Shown here piece after piece: positions 1 to 13,200 of a stretch of 64,000 nt of DNA. The DNA lies in assembly GCA_947172415.1 (NCBI GenBank), contig OX359189.1:5222501-5286500 (forward strand), written 5' to 3'. The stretch's first letter is position 1. Each line of letters begins with the position of its first letter. The notes beneath the pieces were generated by a model. It saw nothing but the letters and a program-made list of their open reading frames with translations. It ran no database searches and was not told the DNA's origin. A program made the translations under genes and the position numbers. Source of the stretch: Chondrosia reniformis (Eukaryota; Porifera; Demospongiae; Chondrillida; Chondrillidae).

Positions 1-58
1 GTAATAATGTGTGGTGTTAATGTGCCTGTACTTATGTGTGTGTACTTATATTATTCAG

Positions 59-3000
59 ATTAAGGTCTGTTGCACTGAATGGATCCCCTTTGAAATGTTC
101 TTTGGCCATTAAGATAATCCTTAAGACACATGGTGATTGGTTAGTTGATATGAACATTCAGAGCAACTTATATGAGCTTTATACTTCTACTATGTATGTC
201 ATGCAAACATACTCTAGCTCTGTTGGGCATTGACACTAGGACAAATTAGTCAAACCAATAGAAATCACAGATAAACTTCACCAAGTGCATGTGGGAAAAT
301 GGGAAAATATGAAAGTTTCATTTTCTAGGAATCAAACCTAGAATTACCAGTGCTCTGCTGCTGACATACTGTATAATTGCCACAACAATGCTCCATTCAT
401 ACCTTCCTCATTATTTTCTGTACTCTGAAGGTATAGAAATTGCAGGTACTATTCAACCAAGTTGATTTAATTCAGACTTAATAATAGGAATAAGATAATT
501 CCAATCATATTAACTTGTAGCTACTGAATGACTGAATGTGAATGCAAATATGCAGATATCTTTTGAAAAATGTAGTAGGGCCTTCCTCTCCACTTATATA
601 CTTGGGCCACAAGATATATTAACAGATGTTTTACAATGTACAATGGTGTCAAGATGTATACAACACTGAATATACATACGTACGTATGTACATCCCAAAT
701 GCGGAGTCTGCAGTTTGGTAGTCTCAACCTTCCCTACTGTACATACGTACGTGGGTGATCTGGGCACAATTGCAACCTTATTTTGTTAGTGTTTCTGAGG
801 GACATCCACCAGTATCTTGGCAGACATGCTTCTCCTTTTCTCACAATGAGCATGTGAAATAGTTCCTTTGTGTAAAGATAAATCTTTAAGTACACAGAAG
901 GTGTTAGAAGGAGTTGAAGAGTGCTCTTTGTCAGCAGCTTCGAAACTTTCCTACTTTATAATGGGACTTGCGCAAGGGGAAGTTGACCTCTTTTTCTAGT
1001 TGGGATATCTTTGTTCCAGACACCGAGTCATACCTAGGCTATTGCTAGCCATGATGGTGCAAATGAGTTGCATACCTACAGCTAGTCCCTCTAATGATGA
1101 CGGTGCGACAAGCTAGCTATGTGATGTTATAGTCTCATGAACCATCCAAACCATAGGCAGTATGGCACCATGGCTTAATATTTTGATTAACTGAAAACTT
1201 TCAGTATACCATATAGTAGTGTGGACAACATGGACCACCATGTGATACCGTAATTCGGGAAATTTTCGTTGTTAAAATATTTTCGTTGTTGGCTCAAACC
1301 ACGAAAATTTATCACACGAAATATTTTTAACAACGAATAATAACATGTTGTACAATCTACGTATATGTAAATGCAACACAGCTGAGCGCGGCCAAAATGG
1401 CTCTACTGCGATACCTGCAGCGCAAGGACGGTTTACCGGACCCAAAGGGCTCACTTTCGTCCGAAGTACAAGCAGCAACAATTGTAATTACGTAACGTGT
1501 ATAAATTTTCGTGGTAATATATTTTCGTGGTAGCCCCCAGACCACGAAAATATTTTAACACGAAAATTTTTCCCACGAAAATTTCCGAACACAAAAATTT
1601 CCCGAACTACGGTATCTAATTCTTACGTATGTACCTGGCTACGAGATGAGACCACACATGGGTAATACATTAATTTATGGTTTGATATTATTATATATCA
1701 AAGGAGTCTTTGTACGTATAATGAAGTATACCTTTTATATACATGTAAACACATTTACCTGCTTTAGGTTGGAAGAACTGTCTGTTCCAATCAGTTGCCT
1801 TTCCTCTTTTGACACTCTGTCTGATGAAAGTATAGCCAGGAAGTTCAGCTCTTTAAAGTGCTTGGTTATTACCAATATAAGCTCCACAAATTTATCATTG
1901 GTGAGTCACTTGTTATCTTGCAATCCTATCAATAGAGCATGTACATACTGAATGTAGTAACTCATTTCTTAATGCAACCACCGTTCTTGTTATGAAAAAT
2001 GTACGTAGGTATGTATCACAGCATGTACGTATGTTACTTATACATAACTACCTCTGCATATTTCCAATCCACATTAAGCCCAATAAATTATGTACGTAGG
2101 TATGTATGCCCATTTAAGCCAGATCAAACTAGTCTGCATACGTACGTATGTGTGTATGTGAATGTGCTCTGTTGATGATATATACAGTCGACTCCACTTA
2201 TAACAAACTCGCTCATAACGAATGTTGGGTTATAACGAACGATTGTCAAAAAACAATTTCCTGTCCATTCAATTCCTTCTGTTTATAACAAACAAACTTC
2301 TATTATAACGAACGTGTTAACTTAAAATTATGTATGTGTGAAGCCAAAAACGGCTGTATTTGTCATTCTTAAACTGGTGAAGTGGATAAAGGGAGGAAGG
2401 AGAACGGTATTTGCGACGAATTTTTAGTTGAAGAGTTCACCCTGAGTACCATTAATACTATTTTACGTAATTTTTATTTTGTAAGCATTCTACTGTATTC
2501 ATACTGCAGTGATGAGTAGTTTATTTGTATAGTTATATACAAATAAAGTACATTTGGTTATGAAGAACTATTATGCTGGGATTTTGGTGTTCGTTATATC
2601 AGGAGTCGACTGTAGTTGATATTGTCAGTGTCAATAATATATCTCTTGTCGAGGTCGGAGATGATACCAGTGTTTTGGCAAACATGTGTCATACAACAGG
2701 CCACTCTTGCCATAATACTGTACTACGTATATACGTACGTATAATACACTTATGTTTTTCTTGTATGTAGTTTTCTTTGCATATTCTCTCTAGCCAATGC
2801 CAGGTCTGTGCAACATTTTACAAAGAGCTCCCAGGCTTGTGAGGGTATCTCTAGTGTCATCTCTGAAGTTACTAGCTGTGAGTGTATTAAAAGGGGTTAT
2901 AACTACATGTAAATTACTACTGTTGTCTGCAGTCTGAAGAAAGCAGTTTGCTATGGAACATTTTGAAACATAAGCCACAACTCAAGGAGTTGGACCTTTC

Positions 3001-3079
3001 CAAATACATTGTGGTTAACAGTCAATCTCTTCAAGGATTGGGTCACCTTCCTGATGCAGTACTTGTCATTTTGCAATAA
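59..3079 (+). CDS. 3' part of a gene with leucine-rich-repeat-like protein (partial)
   Basis: Four exons can be joined in phase: 59-193, 1768-1900, 2794-2877 and 2933-3079, each with AG before and GT after (GTATGT, GTGAGT, GTGAGT). The last ends in TAA, overlapping an AATAAA at 3075-3080. The product has short leucine-rich periods such as LEELSVPISCL, PRLVRVSLVSSL and LKELDLSK, which look like irregular LRRs of the kind seen in F-box or ZYG11-type substrate receptors. No catalytic motif is visible. The 5' part lies outside the window. The first exon is the least certain call, since it is separated by a 1.6 kb intron holding a MITE. The LRR assignment rests on pattern only; the family is not identified. 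Confidence 0.45.
320..420 (-). mobile_element. tRNA-derived SINE-like fragment
   Basis: On the minus strand an AGGTTTGATTCC stretch resembles a pol III B box, and an upstream TGGCAATTATACAG stretch sits where a degenerate A box would be. The flank reading AATGCTCCATT recurs in the copy near 40.75 kb, so this looks like one dispersed family rather than a tRNA gene; no cloverleaf can be closed. Confidence 0.35.
1248..1612. mobile_element. MITE, Tc1/mariner-like ends (about 365 bp)
   Basis: Imperfect terminal inverted repeats start CCGTAATTCGGGAAATTTTCG on the left; the right end reads back as CCGTAGTTCGGGAAATTTTTG. A TA dinucleotide flanks each end (1246-1247 and 1613-1614), as expected for a TA target duplication. 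Several ACGAAAATTT/AAATTTTCGT words inside form nested hairpins. There is no coding capacity. It lies in an intron of the LRR-like gene. A same-size element with the CCGTA start is at 59320-59680. Confidence 0.75.
2185..2612. mobile_element. MITE, pogo/Tigger-like ends (about 428 bp)
   Basis: Perfect 11-base terminal inverted repeats CAGTCGACTCC, followed on both sides by TATAAC-type words (ACTTATAACA, and TGATATAACG on the reverse strand), with TA at each flank (2183-2184, 2613-2614). The CAGTCGACTC end plus repeated TTATAACGA words is the usual look of pogo/Tigger-type Tc1-mariner elements. There is no transposase ORF inside, so it is non-autonomous. Confidence 0.75.
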
Positions 3080-6000
3080 ACATTGATGACCAACATCAAT
3101 TCAAACATGCTGGATACATGTATTCAGTAACTGTGGTACCAATATAGTTCTTTGATCACGGTGTATCCTGTTTATATATACGTATGTATGTGTGCATTAT
3201 TAACAATAATATGGTAGAAACTGGTTTAAGAGAAATCCACGGTGCAGGGCAAAGTCTTTCTCGTTTTCAGTATTTCTTGTTAAGGGGGTATGAACAATTT
3301 AGCATAATAATGAAGATATATATAAAGTTCACAAAGATATATGAAATACATGCAAAGTACAATAGTTATAAAAGAATTCATCTAGTGTCAATGTCTTCAT
3401 TGTTTTAATCTTATAAAGTCGATCGTGCAGGAGCGCTATTTCTTTGGTGAGGCCGTTTCACACAGTATTCAACACAAATGTAAGGAATACTCTTTCGTGT
3501 AAACAGTATTTCTTATTGTAAAGTGATATGTATATGGTGGTTATTGGTTCAAACATGCAGTTCTTGTGTTAACCAGTATTTTTTGTTAACCGGTTTCGAT
3601 TCAGATAACAGATATATAGATCCCCACACAATACCAACTCTTTTGAAAATCTTATTTCCACTGTAATTGACTGTGGAGCAGAAGTCTATAGGGAGTTGTG
3701 ACCCAATGTTGAATAGTAGAGATGTTTCAGAATAGAGCCATAAAGACATCCTAGGTGTAGGTATCCACCACCCCATTACAGATAGTGGTGGAGTATAATT
3801 GGATACCCGTTAGATGGAAAGTTAAAATGAAAACACATGTTCTGGCATAGGTTGATTAGGCTGTCATAGTCTGTATACTCTTAAAAATAATTAAGACTAG
3901 ATGGTACACAAGATTGATGGTATGTTATAACTGGAAGATATTCGAAATTACACTGTACATGGATTTATCAAGAAATGTGTGAAAAGAAGTTATATGAGGA
4001 GAGAATTAGCCAAGGAATGGAAGTAAACCTACAAAGTGGTAGTAAACCAAGTGGTATGATCATGAGTAGGTTATAATGAAAATGAAGTGCATGGAAGAAC
4101 CAGGGCAGACAGTATATACGTATAAGGGACAAAGAAGCCAGAAGCCAATACCTAAGCTGAGAAGTGGGACTGCGAGGTTGAGGATATGGAAGAAGGTAGA
4201 TGGGTAGGTCTAGTGAGAAGTTTGTTTAAATTGTATTACTGAGGTCTGAGATAATATGCATTTGTAAATTGTGAAAACTATAGTGGATTAGAGAAGAACA
4301 TTAATTGAAGAGACAAGCCAGGTTGATATAAACTTAATGAAGTACAGATGTTTATAAGATTCAGTCTAAAACTTGCAGGAATACCATGCAGTATCGCACT
4401 CATACTTCTAAGCCATGCATGCATATATAGATTATATAGTAGTCACCACCTCCACAGTAAGCCACCAAAGAAGGTGAGCAAAGTGTGGCAAATGCTGCTG
4501 GTATTTCCAAATGAAGCAAACAGTGGCACAGCAAAGATTGAAACCCACAAATGTATGTCTTTGCACAAGGGAAAAGAATGCATATTATAGCAATTCCATA
4601 TATGTAATTTCACATGAACTCACTGTATAGTTCCTAGCTGATAGTGCTTCATACACTGCATTCATTTGCAATTGCTCAAATTAGCTCATTACATCACTTA
4701 TGTCTGGTGTGCATCATGAGATGACTATGTTGGCACCTAAGGAGGAGAATGATTATAGGAGGCAATAACATATACAGTATACAGTACAAAGACTCTCATG
4801 CAGCTTTATAGTGCAGCTATACGTATATACACTATCAATTATATCCTAAGCTTGCATTGGTACAGTATACGCATATAGGTGGAGAATCGATTGAAAGCAG
4901 TATAGTGGGAGTTGGTAGAGGATTGAATTGATAATACACTGGAAGTTGGTAGAGGATCGAATTTATACTGAAGCAGGAGTTTGTGGAAGGTCTCTGCACA
5001 TCTCCCAGCTTGCAACAAACAGTGATATTGCAATGGAACCCACCTCTGTGCTAACATACACAATGGCATGGAGCTTGAGTGTGACACTAAAATGCTTTGT
5101 TTATTCAGTCACTTGAAACCCTCTGAAACTCAGCTTAACTGAGTGATTGTACCACATACTCTACCTCCTTGTAACAAGCCAAGTGTGCTTTCACTCGCCT
5201 CTATCCTTCACATGTACATATAGCTCACACCATAGGTTGTGCCAAAATGATATCTTCCTTTATGAATTGCTAATTAAACAATGAGTTAACTGTCTCCTCC
5301 CAGCACATTCATGCTTGTCTTGCTCCAAAAATGAAGTTGACTGTGCTTCATTTGTTGCGGGCCATCAAGAGAACTGTCATTTTGAAACATTTTTGTGGTG
5401 AGTGGAAGTGTTCCTTTTGAGGTATGCATGATAATGTATTGTACCCTCCATATACATGTGGTTACCTAAGGGCCTCAGGCTTAATGCAGAGGGCTGGTAA
5501 GATGGCAAAGGTTGACCCTTGCTCAGATTATCTGGACAAGACATTTGAACAGAAGACAACATATGTGCATTGCTTAATGAAAAGGTGCAGCTTTTGAACT
5601 GATATATAGATAAAACAGCTGTTCAATGCTATCATGTCTATAAAGATGTATTAACACTGTGAGTTGAAGAATTGAAGAATGCCGCACCAATGAGCATGAC
5701 AGGCATGCTTCTGGAGAAGTGGACAAGGTAGATTTGGGAGTGTTTGGAGTATTGTCTGTATGTGTGCATGAAGTGTCCATGTCTATATAATGGGTTGGAT
5801 AAGATGGGTGGTGCAGCTGTGTCCATTTTGTGCAAGCTCACTCTCACGGTGACAGTGACAATGAGTTACCCCAAGACAAATGTGTAACCCTTAAGACTTA
5901 CAAAGAAATAAGGATGGTGACAAAGGCTGTGTACATATATACGTGTAAAGTGTACATGTCTGTCGTGATGAAATATGGAAATACACTTCCTGCTTGGTGA

Positions 6001-6660
6001 ATATTAGAATGAAGTGAAAAATATTAGAAGACAGGAAATTCGTCAGCAATCAGTATACAGTGATCCCAGTGATGAAGTGAATACAGTAATTGTACTATTG
6101 TGTAAAAGGCAGAGCAGAGTATGTAAGTACTGTTCAAGAAAGAATATCATTAAACAGATTCAAGGATACAAAAAGATATTTTTGCAGTGCAGCTGCAAGA
6201 CAATGACAATTTCTTAATATAAACATTCATAAAGTGAGTAACAGCTTTTAGGTAGTTTACAATTCTCTAAACAGTACCAAGTTTCAATCTTGCCAGAGAA
6301 CAAAGAATGTTATTATTTTGTGACCAACCTCCTGCTAGTAGTCACTCAGTGAAAGTTAAGTTAGAATCATGCATTTAACAAATGACTAGCTTGCAATCTT
6401 TCACACAAAATGTTAACATTGGTACATTTATACTCAAATAACATCATTATAAAAGATGCCGTGATATACGTATATGTGAGTGGAGGTTATATTACCTGCC
6501 ACCTCTTACTTTACTGTGTAGTGGCCTATTATGAATGGGTTGCTCAGTACCTAAAAGTAACTGGAGCTGCTACAGGTAATAGGACTAGCCTATAGTAATA
6601 CTCTATACCTATGTATGTTAGCTTTAAGTTATGAGAAACACAGCACACTGGTAGTGATCA
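3080..6660. other. intergenic, no supported gene
   Basis: Only short shadow ORFs are present. Around 3780-4230 the plus strand has broken frames with stretches that vaguely resemble the tail of a non-LTR reverse transcriptase (WIPVRWK, KIIKTRWYTRLMVC), too degraded to call. The interval separates two convergent genes: the LRR-like gene ends at 3079 and the minus-strand fusion gene ends at 6661. Confidence 0.4.
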
Positions 6661-6855
6661 TCACTCATTGTGCGGTCTGTAGAGTGGGCGACGCTGGTGC
6701 TGCTTCTGATGCTCTGCGAACATGGCCACAAAGAAATTTGTCCAGCCACCCATGCGATTGCGGACCAAATCAAACTGCTGGAAGCGATTGTAGGACTGTT
6801 CATATGTCCAGTTATCAGCGCAGGTCACAGTGACCAAGTTGGACCCAGTCTCACT
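6661..6855 (-). other. glycyl radical loop, C-terminal exon (Gly1454)
   Basis: The last exon encodes TVTCADNWTYEQ, then FDLVRNRMGGWTNFFVAMF, then HQKQHQRRPLY and the stop. DLVRNRMGGW aligns with the DLVVRVxGY radical loop; the second Gly of MGGW (G1454, 27 residues from the end) is the predicted radical site. The loop has Trp where most family members have Tyr or Phe. Confidence 0.85.
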
Positions 6856-9800
6856 CTGTGCAGAGGTAGTGATACACACTTGCAATATTGGGAGACCAAG
6901 AATTCCTTCCTAATTAGTTCAATACTGACCTTGGCAAATGCACGAATGAATTCTTCGAGGCTTTCTTGAGGAAATGACTCAGGGATTCTGATGTCAACCT
7001 CACAGCCATTAGGAATGAACCTAAATGTGCAAAACAGTACTATTTTATGTGACATATATGACACAGCTCTACCATGCCAGGTTTCCAGCTCTAACTGGTA
7101 AGGCGAAAGAACCCTTTTCGTGGTGATTGAAACTCTGTGATAGAGAGTAGATTCTGGGTGCAAACCTCAGTTGTGGCTGATTTTCTCTCGCCTCTGCAGT
7201 TAGAGCTGTAAATTTGGACAACCTTCCTACATAAATACAGCTGGTTCTCAACCCACCTAGCTAGTATAAGTAAGTATAAACATGTATTTACGTCCTCAAT
7301 TAGACATCAACAAAAAAGCCTAATATGTACAAATTGCATACTTGCTCAAACTGCTGTAAGGTTTCAGTGTGTCAATGATGTCCAATTGCTTCTCTGGGGG
7401 GATGTGTGGAACAGGTTTGTCCTGAAATGTGAATTAATTGTTAAAGGTAAAGAACATGCACATGCACATATAACATTATACAGATTGTGAATGGCATTCT
7501 CTTAACCTGAGGGAAAGGCTGAGGACTGCAATCAGAAGCTATTGGCTGTCCACTCAACCGACCATCTGGAGTAGCACCAGAAGAAGTGCCAAGACTGACG
7601 TAGCTTTCAAAACTGCCACTTCCTGTCATAACCTGTGTACAAACAATGCAAATTCACACATGTACACTTGTTTCATCATGAGAAACAGAGCACATTACCT
7701 AAGTAACATGAATTCAATCAGACAAAGTGAGTTGAAGTACCCTTATACGTATGTACAATATTACAGGTGCTCAGTTTGTTCCGACCCTTCACCAATGTGC
7801 ACTTTGATTGGATAGCTACCATGTCTTCTGTAAGGATGTCTAGTATACAGATGCTGCATTATGCCCCAGTGTACTGTATATGTGCTGGGATGTTGCCTGA
7901 TACCATAGGCTGGTGTGAGAAAAAATGCACAGGATATCCATGCTTGTTATTTGCAAAGAATTTGAATAAAATTACGTAAAATTGCTAGCTGCCCAACTTG
8001 AAACATTAACTTGTTTCAATATTTTTATGTAGCAATCTGTAGTTATGTGTACACAATGTGTCAGACAATTGTCTGTATAGTCTCTCTAGCCCCGCTAATG
8101 CACACTTGGTTGCAATTGTGTTGACAAAATGCTGGAAAAGTAGTACCTGAAAGACAAATGGATGGTCTTTAGTGCTAAATTTTGCTCTCAGCTCCTTGTA
8201 GACTTCGGCAAGGTGTCCTTCGTAAAGTACACTGTGGGTGACAGTGTCCATCTCTTTTGCAAGCCAGACAGCAAGCTCATTCAACTACAGTTTGAAGGGG
8301 TTACAATTGATGAGTACCTGTATTAACCACTGGAATATTACTCTGCAAAACTAACCTCATCATTTGCTGTATCTGTTCCAAATTTTGGAAGCTGCAGGGC
8401 ATACTCACGAAGTTCCAAGAACTTCTGCTTTGAGATGTCGGTTTGGATCAAACCCTGTCCAGTGGTGTCAAAGAAGGGTTCAGACATGCTACAATGTCAG
8501 GTAAGTGAAAGGGATATTTGTTACTAGTTATTTATTGCAGGACCAGCCCATCTGAAGCACTATTTGTCTCATGGCCATTGCTGGTTTATTACACAAGGCT
8601 GTGATGTGAATAAGTGTACAAAGTTAGCTAAGTGCCCGAGGGGCCATGCAAAAACTGGTTTGTCTTGTTTCAAACAGAAACAATGTGCAGTTGATCAATT
8701 TTGTTTTGAATTAATTACCAACAAACTAGATTATCATTATATAGTACAGATATTTACAGTATTTTCTTTGTGAAAGACAGCTGATAACCAATAAAAGATA
8801 CATCAAAATGGTACCATTCTTCAGGTAATGTGATGTTTTCTATGCATCGTACTGTAACAGCACAACAGAATTAAACTTCCTTTAATAGTTATTGTTACAA
8901 TTACCTATGTCCCCAGTTGTTAATGAGAGCCATGGTCAATGTTTCGAGAGTGGCAACATTGTTCACATCATCAAAAACCATCTTCTTCACATTGTACAAA
9001 CTGTTGACTGCATTTGCAAACCCAACATACATGGGAGCCATGATGTGGAACCTGTGCAAAATGCAAAATAAGTTGATAGACAATTGTAAATTTGTTTATG
9101 ATTTAATATATGCAATTATACGTATATATGTATTCTTATATTATACGTATATTGGTGTGTCACATTACTCCTGACTTATTCTTTGGTCACCATGCACAAA
9201 TATTAAAATAGCCAAGTATGACCTTAATTCCTCCACAGTTACACTGTATCATTAGTTTCAATTCAATAATGCATTCAAAAGTATAGCAAGAAGGCCATGG
9301 AATGGATGTACTCCATATGTGTGACATCAGAACAATCATTCTTAATCCACTTTATTACGCTTAACAAAAGTTACCTATCCAAAACTTTCTGTAACAATAA
9401 GTGCCATACAGCAGTGACAACTGAAGGAAGTGAGAAATGATTAGTGTCTAACCTTGAACCTCCATTTGTCAAATCAGTTGCACTCTCCAAGCAGTTGGCT
9501 AGGAGGCAGGACAGCATGGGTGAGGGACAGATCTTCCATGGGTTACCATATGCTGTAAGGATAGTTCCAAACAAGTTCTCAACTAAGAGCTGGAGGTGAG
9601 CCACAAAGATATCCTGTTCACAGGAGGTAATAAAATGAGAGAACATGAATACGTCAATACATCACGTGTTGTTTATGTGTGCATAACATGTTACCTTCCT
9701 GCACATTGAGGCATGTTCAATACAGTTTGGCAATAGCCATAAAATAATTATTTGGGTGTGGTATATGGATCTAAACCCTCTTTAGAATCCTTTGAGCCTG

Positions 9801-10233
9801 ATATGGTTTTTGGGACAGTCATGGAATGTATTGGCAGTAAATTAGCGATTTCAATGATTCAAGGCAGCTGTGAAACCATGTGTATATAGTAGGAGACAAT
9901 GATTCAATTATTGAACAGTTTTGATTACTTCCGTTTCTAGCTTCAGGGTACATGCTACTTTCAATTGGAAAGCACTGTGTTGTAGCTATATGTGGCAGTT
10001 TTAGGAAGCCAAAGTTGGCTCTAAGAAGCCTCCAGCTTCATCTGTATTTTTACAGAGGGAGTCTGTGCTATGATTTAAGAATGAAAATGGCCGTATTTCA
10101 CCACATGCAAGCGTTGAAACCCTGGGATCAATCTATCAACAAGATGTTAGATCATATGACTATATTAAAGTTCACTGAGGCACCTTGCCTCCCCCCAGGA
10201 ATGTTTTCAACACGTATATATTTCTGCCTGATT

Positions 10234-10265
<32 letters not shown>

Positions 10266-13200
10266 CAGATTAGCATGACAGTACAGGCTGTGAATTTGCA
10301 TTCATGAATTGACCTGGAATTGATCAAATGTTCTGATATCTTTAGCTAGTGGGGTCCTCCAGGAGCTAGCATCTCCTGCCAAATGAAGTGGACCGGCTGC
10401 CTGGTAATCTCCACCAGCATTCAGTGCGTACATCACAGCCTGTTTGAACAATGCAAAACATCAACTATGTAATATTGTATGTATGTGAAACATTTATAGT
10501 GTCACACAGTGAGTTGCAAACCTTTAGCAGATTAATATATGCAAACTTGAATTCACTTGCTCCTGTGAACATGGGCTCGTAGCAACCATCACATGAATAA
10601 TCCCTAGCATATTCTAACAAATTGGGAGGCCTTGGCAAATTAAGCTTGTCATATGAAGAGCAAAGAACCTCATGGAGACCTACAACAGGAGTTTGGGAGA
10701 CTAAAACACACTAATCTGAGCATACACAACACACTTAGAGTTATAATTCTTGTCAGTAAAACAATTGACAGACCTTCAACCATCTTGTCATCATTGTAGA
10801 GAATGGGGTGGGCTCCTCCACTCAATATAGCCTTGGCGGCTTCCTCAACTACCAATGGTGGTGGGTTGGTGGTGAGACGCAGTGACACACATGGAGCGTT
10901 CAGTGGAAGCCTACGGCATGCCTTCAGGCACATTAAGGTAATGTCATTGTACCCTTCAGCACCGTCTCGTGTGTACCCACCAACAGTCACCTGCAGATCA
11001 AGTAAAACCATGTTAACAAACACACTACTAACAAACTTGTGCATTTTCTATTATGTTACCTGTTGAATCCACTGATTAAGGGAGTCACCTGTTGGAAAAG
11101 GACCACCACGCCCAGTGACAGCGGTACTGCCATATGTAGCATGGCCATAAGGGATATTGTACCGATTGAGGAGAACATGTTCATCAAACTTCATGAAGAA
11201 GCAATCAATGATTTCCTGGGCCTGTTCAGAGAGATCAAAGTACACTTACATATATGTATCATTTGTATCTTAATATAAAGAGAAGAATACTAAAGTCATA
11301 CCCTTTCTGGAGTGATTCTCTTCTTCTCGATGTCTCTCTGATAGTAGCCAATGAGCAGTTGATCCAACCTCCCTACTGAAACAGCCTGGCCAATTAGGTG
11401 CAGGCAACAGTGCATGCTGAAGATCATCTGAACAGCATCACTGTACATGGGATATAATACATGGACAACTGTAATTTCATAAGTGAATATACTGTTTGCT
11501 GCTCTAACCAGAATTAACATTGTTGCTTAGTTTTTGCTATACACAAACACATACGCATGCGCAAATTGTGAAAAGTAAACATAGGAATGTTGAATCTTTT
11601 TTGTAAATGCTAGCTGACAATAAAATGGTTTTCTTAGATAACGATGAAGTTATCCAGAAGTAGCCAAAATATCCAAGAGAACCAGTTTCATATTGATTAG
11701 CATTTATGAATAAGATTCAGTATGAGCTTTCCTAGCCACTCAGGACTTCACATAAACTTAGGAATACTCCAGTAGCTGTGGGCACACTGCCATGAGTGAT
11801 GCTTAGTCCTACACTTATGCTACATAGAGCTGCTGTAACCCACAGCTATAAAGCAAGTAGTATAAGTATAAATGGAAATGAACCACAAGGAGAGCAGAAT
11901 GGAAGTGGTACAGCACGAGATGTCCCAAATTGACTGTGACGGATAAATATAGCATCTTTTGCTGTGGTGGTAAAAATGCCAGTAAATGGTGCAAGACATG
12001 CTAATTTGCAAGATAAAGGTGCTTTGGGGGTGCTTGAGACACCCAAGTGAAGGCGCAGAGGGATTTTTACGGGAAGCGTAGCTGTAAGGCAGGAGGGAGA
12101 GTCGGCCAAAACTCCTTGCAAAGCGGACATTATTAATTGTATTTGTGGGAAGAATAGAGAGTCAGCAGCAAAGGACAAGAGAGACTGGATCTGTTGTGAG
12201 GGCTACATGTGTTGGTCAAATCCTTCTTGCTACCCAGTGGCTCAGGTGGTTGTTGCTAAGGATGACGTGCACTTCCTTTGCTTCTTTTGCTCGACCAACA
12301 TTTTGATGCGGTAGCAAGCCCTTTTAGACAGAGTCGAGGTCAGTTGTAAAGCAATTACAGAAGTGCAGGAATGTCTAAGCTCTTTACGGAAGGAAATGGC
12401 AGTTAGAATCCAAGAATTAACACAAAGGACCGAAGAGAGATGTGTGGAAATTCGAACTCTAATCGGCAAACTGGAGAGCACAAGCACTGAGAAGAAGAAA
12501 CAAGGAAGTTTTGTTGGTAAAGATTCTAAAGTGGAAATGGTACTGACTTTGAATTCAGCAGAGGGTATGATAAGAAAGAAGGGAATATGAAAGCTGTGGG
12601 GGACTGGCAGGCTAATAAATGTAAATTAGGTCCAAAAAGAAATTGGTGCCTACATTGGTACTGACAAAGCAAGGGGGGTAAAAGTAGAAAGAATTATTAA
12701 GAGAAGGAACGGTAAATATATATGGTGGTTTGAGCTTAATGGCTCAGAAAAGTTATTGGTGGAGGTGGAATCACTATGATACATCTACACTACCTCTTCA
12801 TGATTATTGGAGATTGAAAAGGTTAAAGAGCTGCTTTGGGACTACATAAGGGACTAAGAGGAAGATATACGTATATGTGCATTAAGTGGCATGTATGTTG
12901 TATGGGGTGATAAGCAGAACTGTTACTGTGTACAACTGGTGTCAATGTTTATTGTATAGTGCTGCATGGGGCAAAATTTAGCTCAAGTGTGCAACTGCAT
13001 ATGATGCACTTGAATCATTAATAATATAAATAATAAAGATTTATACAGATACTCGTCAACTCTAGACCACAGCTTGGCAATAAATAAATGTCTTGCTGTT
13101 ATTGTGGTCTAAGTAATTTACATTGTGAGTGCAGACGTCCGTTTCTTCAGGCTCAGCAGTGTTTAAGTACACATACAAGTAAAGGATGTCCAAATTTCAC

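Noticed and set aside
8006-8146. Continuation of the fusion-gene exon (VLLFQHFVNTIA...)
   Set aside because: It follows a GTACTA donor, and the next exon at 7632 supplies the expected family sequence; the open frame is intronic.
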